Shown: positions 22,868 to 28,949 of the stretch, in pieces | Numbering within the stretch: the first letter of the stretch is position 1 | Layout of the letters: each line of letters opens with the position of its first letter | Assembly (NCBI GenBank): GCA_964578175.1 | Contig: CAZOBH010000013.1 | Location: 1-30,349 of the forward strand | DNA: 30,349 nucleotides | DNA from: RUG11788 sp964578175 | GTDB lineage: Bacteria > Bacillota_I > Bacilli_A > RF39 > UBA660 | Direction of reading: 5' to 3' | Translations under genes and position numbers: made by a program | The notes under the pieces: model-generated | Databases searched by the model: none | What the model saw: the letters and a program-made list of their open reading frames with translations, nothing else | What the model was told of the DNA's origin: nothing

Positions 22868-24529
22868 TTAATTTACTTTAAAACAACTTCCACCAATAAA
22901 TTCTCTAATTATAGAGTCATCTGGTATATCATCAGATGGTATTGGTAAAAATGTTTTTAACAAATTTAACAATCTTTTAGCTTCAGCATAATATTCACTT
23001 TTATAATCAACATTATATAGTAATGGCTCAGCATATGTTTTTAAAATACCAAGTTCATATATTAATGCAGTATTATAAGTAACATTTGCATCATCTTGAT
23101 ATGGGAATATATATTTTTCTTCTCCAAGTCTTACATTTTCCCACGAAGCCATAGTATCTTCTACTTTATATCCTCTTGTTCTATTATCTCTAATTATTCT
23201 TCTTAAGAGTCTATTATCTGAAGTAGAAATTCTATTATGTCTATCTATATTAACACCCGTCATAGGTGAAATATATATTTTATATTGTTTATTTCTAGGT
23301 ATCTCCTCTAACAACTTAGGATTTAAACCATGAATACCTTCTAATATTAAGATATCATTATCTTCCAAATGCATTGGTTTAATATATTCTGGTTCTCCTT
23401 TAATAAAATTATAAACAGGTGCAACTATCTCTTTTCCTTCTAGTAAAGAAGCAATATTCTTGTTTAATAATTTTAAGTCTAGAGCTTCTAAACATTCATA
23501 ATCATATGAACCATCTTTCTTTTTAGGATTCTTTGCTCTAGGAACAAAATAATCATCCAAAGATATTTGTAATGGATTAAGTCCAAAACTTCTCAAGTAA
23601 TTTGTTAATTTCAAAGAAGTAGTTGTTTTCCCAGATGATGAAGGCCCAGCAATAAGTATTACTTTAATCCTATTTTTATGCTCATATATATCTTTAGCAA
23701 TATTAAGCAATTTATTAGCTTGAAGAGTCTCATCTATTCTAATTAGATTACCTATCTCTCCCTGACTAACAACTTTATTTAAAGCCGCACTATCTGGTAT
23801 TTTCATCAAGTTAATCCATTCTTTATAATCATTAAATACTTCAAATCTTTGTGCATGATGCTTATACTCATTTATTACACCCTTGTTATATCTATCTGGA
23901 TACATTAATACAAATCCATTTTCATCAATATAATGTAATTTAAATCTATCTAATAATCCAGTTCTAGGTACCATAAAACTAAAGAAATAATCATATCTAT
24001 TACCTAATCTATATAACTTAATATAACTATTAGTGTTATATTTAAGCATATTAGCTTTGTCTTTTTCGTTTACCTTTTTAAAGTATTCTATAGCTTCTAA
24101 CCTATCAACATCTACTGGAACAATAGGCAAATCACTTTCTACAGTTTCTAACATCTTTTTATTAATCTCTTTTAACATCTCTTTAGTTAATTGCATTGAT
24201 GTTTCTATATATAAACCATAGTCTATTGCGTATCTTACATATACTTTTTTATTAATCCCATATAATTCTTTAATAGCATAAACAGTTAAATATATAAGTC
24301 CATTTAAATATATTCTGTTTCCATAGCTACTTAAAACATCAAAAAATTCTATTTCACCATCACTTTTAATCTCATCGTTAAGTTCATGATAAGAACCATT
24401 TTGTTTAGCTATAACAACTGGTAATTTATACTTATTTTGATATTTCTTTCTCAGGTCATCATATGTAGTTCCAGAAGAAATATTTATTTCGTCATCAAAC
24501 ACTTTTACTTTAAATGCTTCTTCTATCAT
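22868..24529 (-). CDS. Uridine kinase-like nucleoside kinase with N-terminal TGS and tRNA-synthetase SAD-like domains
   Basis: 553 aa. Residues 1-65 form a TGS-like ubiquitin-fold domain; about 66-230 resemble the SAD (second additional) domain of threonyl/alanyl-tRNA synthetases; residues about 285-500 are a phosphoribulokinase/uridine-kinase P-loop domain with Walker A AGPSSSGKTTTS (Lys301), SLDDYFVPR, PVYNFIKGEPEY, ILEGIHGLNP and RRIIRDNRTRGY. This TGS-SAD-kinase fusion is common in Firmicutes and Thermotoga and is annotated as nucleoside kinase; the substrate (uridine/cytidine or another) is not fixed by sequence. SD GAGGGA precedes the ATG. It is the first gene of a unit with gap. Confidence 0.9.
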   Translation of the reverse strand: MIEEAFKVKVFDDEINISSGTTYDDLRKKYQNKYKLPVVIAKQNGSYHELNDEIKSDGEIEFFDVLSSYGNRIYLNGLIYLTVYAIKELYGINKKVYVRYAIDYGLYIETSMQLTKEMLKEINKKMLETVESDLPIVPVDVDRLEAIEYFKKVNEKDKANMLKYNTNSYIKLYRLGNRYDYFFSFMVPRTGLLDRFKLHYIDENGFVLMYPDRYNKGVINEYKHHAQRFEVFNDYKEWINLMKIPDSAALNKVVSQGEIGNLIRIDETLQANKLLNIAKDIYEHKNRIKVILIAGPSSSGKTTTSLKLTNYLRSFGLNPLQISLDDYFVPRAKNPKKKDGSYDYECLEALDLKLLNKNIASLLEGKEIVAPVYNFIKGEPEYIKPMHLEDNDILILEGIHGLNPKLLEEIPRNKQYKIYISPMTGVNIDRHNRISTSDNRLLRRIIRDNRTRGYKVEDTMASWENVRLGEEKYIFPYQDDANVTYNTALIYELGILKTYAEPLLYNVDYKSEYYAEAKRLLNLLKTFLPIPSDDIPDDSIIREFIGGSCFKVN

Positions 24530-24552
24530 TATATCCCTCTTATTCTAATTCA

Positions 24553-24561
24553 ATTCTATCA
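24553..24561 (-). promoter_or_regulatory. Extended -10 promoter of nucleoside kinase-gap
   Basis: TGATAGAAT on the minus strand (hexamer 24553-24558), with no good -35. The yvcK promoter carries the same TGATAGAATT core. A weak, bulged hairpin (AAAATGT/ACATATTTT, around 24570-24590) after the whiA stop may act as a poor terminator. Confidence 0.5.
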
Positions 24562-24590
24562 TACTTATCTAAAATATGTACTACATTTTA

Positions 24591-25511
24591 CTATAATTTG
24601 TCAGCAATTTCCTTTATTTTACGGAATCTATGATTAAGTCCAGACTTAGTTATTTCAGTATCAGTTTCTAATGAAATAATTTCACTCAACTCACTTAATG
24701 AAGTTTCAGGATACTTCTTTCTATAAGTTGCTGCAACTAATAATTTTTCATCTAATATATCTAATCCTAGTTTTTGTTCTATTTTATCAATATCTTCTAG
24801 TTGTTTATTACATGTTTGAATTATTCTTTCAATATTAGCTTGTTCACAATTATTAAGTCTATTTATAACATTTTTTTCTTCTTTATAAGCTCTACAATTC
24901 TCATAATATAAAACAGATTTATATGCTCTTATTAATTTTAAGAAATCAGCTATTTTTTCCGAATCTTTTATATATATCATAAACTTATTATCTCTAAGTA
25001 AGATTTTACTATTAAGATCGTATTCATTTAACAATCTTTGTACGAATACTGATTCAAACTTCTTATCAAACAAAAACTCTAAATGATATTGTGATGTTTT
25101 AGGATCATTTATACTCCCTTTAGCCAAAAATGCTCCTCTAATATAAGCTTTCTTTTCTTCATCAGAATCTACTATATACTCTTTTAATGATTCTATATAA
25201 TTTCCTGATTCATCAAATACAGATAAATCTTTTAGTATAAAATCTACTTTATCATCTATTTCTATATGATATACATTATTCTTATTAAAGATTGTATTTT
25301 GTCTTGTATCAACTTTAGGAATTACTCCATATAATCTTTTAATTAGAGTATATAACCTTTTAGATGTAATCATGTTTTCAGTATAAAGGTCTATTTTATT
25401 ATCAACAAAATGTCCATTATTTCTAATAAATGCTGATAATTCTGCAATATTTTCAGATTGGCTTAATTTTAATTCACTTATTTCATTTTTTACTTCAGTA
25501 GCGAATGACAT
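24591..25511 (-). CDS. whiA: WhiA, DNA-binding protein
   Basis: 306 aa. It begins with MSFATEVKNEIS, matching the family start. The SD (GATGGGAA) is 8 nt from ATG 25511 but only 2 nt from the alternative ATG 25517, so the former is chosen. The N-terminal two-thirds is a degenerate LAGLIDADG homing-endonuclease fold (RGAFLAKGSINDP, YHLEFLF); the C-terminal helix-turn-helix includes NCEQANIERI and TYRKKYPETSLSELSEII...ITKSGLNHRFRKI. In Firmicutes WhiA influences cell division and chromosome segregation. It overlaps the yvcK stop by 17 nt, the conserved yvcK-whiA pairing. No crh follows. Confidence 0.96.
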   Translation of the reverse strand: MSFATEVKNEISELKLSQSENIAELSAFIRNNGHFVDNKIDLYTENMITSKRLYTLIKRLYGVIPKVDTRQNTIFNKNNVYHIEIDDKVDFILKDLSVFDESGNYIESLKEYIVDSDEEKKAYIRGAFLAKGSINDPKTSQYHLEFLFDKKFESVFVQRLLNEYDLNSKILLRDNKFMIYIKDSEKIADFLKLIRAYKSVLYYENCRAYKEEKNVINRLNNCEQANIERIIQTCNKQLEDIDKIEQKLGLDILDEKLLVAATYRKKYPETSLSELSEIISLETDTEITKSGLNHRFRKIKEIADKL

Positions 25512-26466
25512 AATCATTTCCCATCATATAAGAGAATATTAAACTAGCAACTAAGATGCTATTATGCTTTAAAGTACCATCATCATCTAATCTAACTAAA
25601 TCACTCTCAATTACTTTAACACCAATCTTTTTAAGTTCTTCATGATCTATTATTACTGGATCTTTTTCCTCAGCTCTATGATATTTTTCTATCATTTCTT
25701 TAGCTATCTTAGTATTACTTGCAATAACTGCATTTACTTTTCTTTTCCCAAGATAACTATTAAGAACTTTAACGTGATCACTAACTTTAAATCCATCTGT
25801 TTCTCCAGGTTGTGTCATTGCATTACACACATATATTATTTTGGCATTACTTTTCTCAATTGCTTTTTTCATTTCTTTACCAATAATATTAGGTAAAACA
25901 CTAGTATATAAACTTCCTACACTTAAGACTATTAAATCTGCATCTAATACTGCATCTATTGCTTCACCTGTTATTTTTGGTTCTTTTTTATAGAAAAGAA
26001 GTTTTTTAGGATCTCTATTTGTTGTTATTTCTTCTTCACCTTCAATTATTTCTCCTTTTACTGTTTCAGCCATAAGTGTTAGATTGTCTTCAGATATAGG
26101 ATATATATTATGTTTAACATCTAATAGTTTGCTTAGGTTTTTTATTGCTTTTGTTAAACTACCAGATATTTTTAAATCACCAACAAGTAATAAATTACCT
26201 AATGCATGCCCATCTAGATCACTTGATGTATTAAATCTATATTTCATTAAGTCTTTTATGTCATCATCAACATTTGAAAGACTCGTAATTGCTTGTCTAA
26301 TATCTCCAACCGCAGGAATATTAAACTCATCTCTTAATCTTCCTGTAGATCTTCCATTATCCGCAACTGTAATAATTGCCGTTATATCAACTGGGAAGTC
26401 TTTAAGTCCTCTTAAAATATAAGAGATACCTGTTCCTCCACCAAATACTACTACTTTTTTATTCAT
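25495..26466 (-). CDS. yvcK: GlmR/YvcK, UDP-GlcNAc-binding regulator
   Basis: 323 aa of the CofD-like family. FGGGTGISYILRGLK (8-22), TVADNGRSTGRLRDE, PAVGDIRQAI, GHALGNLLL, NRDPKK, SVGSLYTSVLPN and YVCNAMTQPGETDGF match the family throughout. YvcK/GlmR binds UDP-N-acetylglucosamine and stimulates GlmS to steer carbon into peptidoglycan precursors, and is needed on gluconeogenic substrates in Bacillus. SD GGTGAT precedes the ATG, with its own promoter after a terminator. In many Firmicutes rapZ (yvcJ) lies directly upstream; here that place is taken by an unrelated tail-anchored protein. Confidence 0.95.
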   Translation of the reverse strand: MNKKVVVFGGGTGISYILRGLKDFPVDITAIITVADNGRSTGRLRDEFNIPAVGDIRQAITSLSNVDDDIKDLMKYRFNTSSDLDGHALGNLLLVGDLKISGSLTKAIKNLSKLLDVKHNIYPISEDNLTLMAETVKGEIIEGEEEITTNRDPKKLLFYKKEPKITGEAIDAVLDADLIVLSVGSLYTSVLPNIIGKEMKKAIEKSNAKIIYVCNAMTQPGETDGFKVSDHVKVLNSYLGKRKVNAVIASNTKIAKEMIEKYHRAEEKDPVIIDHEELKKIGVKVIESDLVRLDDDGTLKHNSILVASLIFSYMMGNDYVIRY

Positions 26467-26481
26467 ACTATCACCAACTTA

Positions 26482-26510
26482 ATTCTATCAAATATATCAA
26501 CAAATTTAAA
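26482..26510 (-). promoter_or_regulatory. Promoter of yvcK-whiA
   Basis: Extended -10 TGATAGAAT (hexamer 26482-26487) with TTTAAA (26505-26510) at 17 bp as a partial -35. It lies 16 nt upstream of the yvcK start and downstream of a terminator. Confidence 0.6.
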
Positions 26511-26524
26511 GATTATTGCAAATT

Positions 26525-26546
26525 AAAACTTAATCATAAGATTAAG
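26525..26546 (-). terminator. Terminator after the tail-anchored protein gene
   Basis: CTTAATC (26540-26546), loop TTAT, GATTAAG (26529-26535), then TTTTAATTT. A 7-bp, A/T-rich stem; moderate strength. The stop codon of the preceding gene is within the upstream arm. Confidence 0.65.
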
Positions 26547-27198
26547 CTAAATTTAAAACTATATTAATTATATAAGCAACCATTGCTGCAACAACTGCTA
26601 ATATCGGATAAAACAATATATTTATATATGCTGATTGAGAATTAGGAGTCTCATTCAATTGTTCTTTAGGTATTCCTCTATCCTTTACTACAGTTCCGTT
26701 TCCACCAATTGTCCCCAATGATTTAACAGTAGATTTTGTAGATGTTCTATTTCTATTTTGTTCTGCTCTAAGATTTATTAAATAATCATTGTAATATATA
26801 TCATTTCTACCAAAAACAATTACGTCTTTATAATAACTATCATCTTCAGTAGCTTTAGGAACGCTATCATCCATATTAAGATTTTCAAATTGCTCTCTTA
26901 AATATGATGTAGGAATTGATGTATAATCAACAAATTGACCAGATGGAATTGAAAAATAAGTACCAACTGCAAGTTTTGCTAAGTCTTCTATATTTCTTCT
27001 TTTTCCCATATCATCATAATTCTTTGCAAATTGTGTAAAAACAAAAACATCGTCAGAATATTCTATATATTTAGGATTTACAGATACAGTATATCCTCTT
27101 TGATGAAATATTTTTAATTGATCATCTAAAGCAAGAAAAATGTCTTTTAATCTATCAGCATCTTTATCATAACTTAAATGATCTTTTAGATTTTCCAT
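26542..27198 (-). CDS. Tail-anchored protein of unknown function
   Basis: 218 aa, not recognised. Residues 1-145 are soluble (LKIFHQRGYTVSVNPKYIEY, NIEDLAKLAVGTYFSIPSGQF, YYKDVIVFGRNDIYYNDYLINL). Residues about 146-188 are a flexible Asn/Thr/Gly-rich linker, and about 190-215 are one membrane helix at the very C-terminus, so the protein is likely anchored with its bulk in the cytoplasm. The order of short motifs in the first half loosely recalls the C-lobe of a protein kinase (Gly-Tyr...Asn-Pro...Asp-Leu-Ala), but no Asp-Phe-Gly or catalytic Lys is seen; this is speculation only. SD GGTGAT precedes the ATG. It follows sigH by 26 nt and ends in a terminator. Confidence 0.75.
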   Translation of the reverse strand: MENLKDHLSYDKDADRLKDIFLALDDQLKIFHQRGYTVSVNPKYIEYSDDVFVFTQFAKNYDDMGKRRNIEDLAKLAVGTYFSIPSGQFVDYTSIPTSYLREQFENLNMDDSVPKATEDDSYYKDVIVFGRNDIYYNDYLINLRAEQNRNRTSTKSTVKSLGTIGGNGTVVKDRGIPKEQLNETPNSQSAYINILFYPILAVVAAMVAYIINIVLNLA

Positions 27199-27223
27199 AT
27201 TATCACCACAATTCTACACTTTT

Positions 27224-27229
27224 ATTATA
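27224..27229 (-). promoter_or_regulatory. Possible -10 for the tail-anchored protein gene
   Basis: A consensus TATAAT overlaps the sigH stop codon, 25 nt before the next ATG. The nearest -35-like hexamer (TTGTCT) is 19 bp upstream, so strength is doubtful; read-through from sigH is equally likely, as no terminator is seen between them. Confidence 0.35.
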
Positions 27230-27830
27230 TCTTATTTTTTAAATAAATAGACAATTTGTTTTTTATACTGCGTAGATAATTGTCAACTGCTTTATATTTT
27301 AAATCTAATAACGATGATATTTCCTTAGTACTAAAATTATTAAATTTTAATTCATATACACATGATTCATTAATAGTTAATTCATTCTTAAATTTATATA
27401 ATAAGTCTTCATAATAAGTACCTATTACTTTATCCTCTACTGAATCTTTCTCCTTGTATAAAACATCCTGAAGAGTTAAATCTTCACCAATTTCTACATT
27501 TAATGAATCTGCAGTTAATAATATTAAATTCTTATTAGTTAAACATGTATTAATATATCTTTTCATTTCTCTTTGAATTATCAATAATGCAAACGAATAA
27601 AAAAGACAATTTTTATCTTCTGTATAATTTGATATAGCATTTATTAATCCTATATTACCTTCTTGTATTAATTCATCTTTATCAAGTTTTATCCCTGGAT
27701 AACTATCTATATACTTTTTAGCAAACTTATCAATTACTGGTTGATATTTATCAATCATTATATTGTAAGCGTCTTCATTATTTTCACCTATCATATATAA
27801 TACTTCATAGTCATTTAACTCTTTATATAT
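27225..27830 (-). CDS. sigH: RNA polymerase sigma-70 family factor, SigH (Spo0H) orthologue, non-canonical start
   Basis: About 201 aa from an ATA at 27830; 189 aa if started at ATG 27794. Region 2 contains KDELIQEGNIGLINAISNY (core binding and -10 recognition); region 4 has LKFNNFSTKEISSLLDLKYKAVDNYLRSIKNKL (helix-turn-helix for the -35). The order mrnC-rlmB-sigma is the Bacillus mrnC-rlmB-yacP-sigH locus without yacP, which supports SigH, the factor for transition-state, competence and early sporulation genes. Start: the frame stays open upstream of ATG 27794 and encodes LNDYEVLYMI, which aligns with the SigH N-terminus (TDEELVAKA). A strong AGGAGGG lies just before this extension, whereas ATG 27794 has only a weak SD. 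The only start codons available there are ATA (27830) or ATT (27833, 27836). Confidence 0.85.
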   Translation of the reverse strand: MYKELNDYEVLYMIGENNEDAYNIMIDKYQPVIDKFAKKYIDSYPGIKLDKDELIQEGNIGLINAISNYTEDKNCLFYSFALLIIQREMKRYINTCLTNKNLILLTADSLNVEIGEDLTLQDVLYKEKDSVEDKVIGTYYEDLLYKFKNELTINESCVYELKFNNFSTKEISSLLDLKYKAVDNYLRSIKNKLSIYLKNKI

Positions 27831-27836
27831 AATAAT

Positions 27837-27843
27837 CCCTCCT
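27837..27843 (-). promoter_or_regulatory. Shine-Dalgarno pointing to a non-canonical sigH start
   Basis: AGGAGGG on the minus strand overlaps the rlmB stop codon. It is 6 nt from ATA (27830), 3 nt from ATT (27833) and 42 nt from the first ATG (27794). An out-of-frame ATG at about 27814 opens no meaningful ORF. Confidence 0.6.
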
Positions 27844-28540
27844 AATGTTTAGAACGCACCACCTCATATATCATTATTCCAGCTGCAACTGATGCATTCA
27901 AACTATTAATTTTTCCATACATAGGGATTTTAGCTACATAGTCACATGAATCAGTTATACTTTTACTCATTCCTTTTCCTTCGTTACCAATAACAATTGC
28001 TATTTTTCCACTATAATCTATATCTCTATAATCTGTATCACTAACCATTGCAGTTCCAACAATCCAAAAACCGTTTTTCTTAAGTACTTCAATTGCTTGA
28101 TTTAAATTTGTTACCATAGCAATTTTTACATTTTCTATTGCTCCAGCACTAGTTTTCATAACTGTTGAATTAACAGATACACTTCTATCTTTAGGAATAA
28201 TAATTCCATCTATTCCCGCTGCTTCACAAGTTCTAATAATAGCCCCTAAATTATGAGTATCTTCTAAATGATCTAATATAACTATTTTAGAGTCTTCTAT
28301 ATTAATAAATTCATCTAAATCAGAATATCTAAAATCCTCTATGTCAAGAATTATACCTTGATGAGAAAATTTATCAAATTGAGAAAAATCCTTTTTAGAC
28401 ATAATTTCTATATTATAATTATTTTTTTCTAGTAATAATTTTATGTTTTTATCATTAAAATCTTCTCTAATAATAATTTTATTAACTTTTTTATTATTTT
28501 TTAAAACTTCTTCAGCTACATTTCTTCCATATACTATCAT
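27842..28540 (-). CDS. rlmB: 23S rRNA (guanosine-2'-O-)-methyltransferase RlmB / TrmH family
   Basis: 232 aa SPOUT methyltransferase using S-adenosylmethionine. A short N-terminal substrate-binding domain (VYGRNVAEEVL) precedes the knotted catalytic domain with motif 1 THNLGAIIRTCEAAG, motif 2 IVIGNEGKGMS and motif 3 IPMYGKINSLNASVAAGIMIYE. RlmB methylates a guanosine in the peptidyl-transferase region of 23S rRNA (G2251 in E. coli). SD AGGAGA overlaps the mrnC stop, with 1 nt between the genes; sigH follows at once. The Bacillus gene order supports the call. Confidence 0.94.
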   Translation of the reverse strand: MIVYGRNVAEEVLKNNKKVNKIIIREDFNDKNIKLLLEKNNYNIEIMSKKDFSQFDKFSHQGIILDIEDFRYSDLDEFINIEDSKIVILDHLEDTHNLGAIIRTCEAAGIDGIIIPKDRSVSVNSTVMKTSAGAIENVKIAMVTNLNQAIEVLKKNGFWIVGTAMVSDTDYRDIDYSGKIAIVIGNEGKGMSKSITDSCDYVAKIPMYGKINSLNASVAAGIMIYEVVRSKH

Positions 28541-28541
28541 A

Positions 28542-28916
28542 TTAATCTCCTAATATTCTTTTCATAATTTCATCAATTCTATCTCTTTTATTCGATAATT
28601 CTAAATATCCTATTACTGCCTCTAATGCAGTAGCATATCTATAAGTTACTACATCTGTATTTTTAGGATGTCCATGACTACTATTATTTCTAGCTCTTTT
28701 TATAACATTAAGTTCTTCTTCGCCAAAAAAATTATCATCAATTAATTCTTTAATAAAACTACATTGTCCATTTGCAGATACATATTTAATTGATTCTTTT
28801 TGAAGATCATTAACATTTGATATTTTTTTATTTATTAAATATTTTCTAATATAATCTTCGTAAATAGTATCTCCAAGATAAGCTAATACTAATACATTTA
28901 TTTCTTTTATATTCAT
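28542..28916 (-). CDS. mrnC: Mini-ribonuclease 3
   Basis: 124 aa, a little shorter than Bacillus Mini-III (143). It consists only of the RNase III catalytic domain without a dsRNA-binding domain. LAYLGDTIYEDYIR carries the metal-binding Asp16 region, RARNNSSHGHPKN is the family segment, and TALEAVIGYLEL carries the second acidic site. In Bacillus it trims the 3' and 5' ends of 23S rRNA precursors. SD AGAGGT precedes the ATG. A terminator stands between it and the gene upstream, and no promoter is evident in the 31-nt gap. Confidence 0.95.
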   Translation of the reverse strand: MNIKEINVLVLAYLGDTIYEDYIRKYLINKKISNVNDLQKESIKYVSANGQCSFIKELIDDNFFGEEELNVIKRARNNSSHGHPKNTDVVTYRYATALEAVIGYLELSNKRDRIDEIMKRILGD

Positions 28917-28929
28917 AATTACCTCTACT

Positions 28930-28949
28930 AAAAAAGAGCCTAAGCTCTT
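28930..28949 (-). terminator. Terminator after the acidic membrane protein gene
   Basis: AAGAGC (28944-28949), loop TTAG, GCTCTT (28934-28939), then TTTT. A short 6-bp stem, so it may be leaky. It leaves mrnC without an obvious promoter. Confidence 0.7.
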
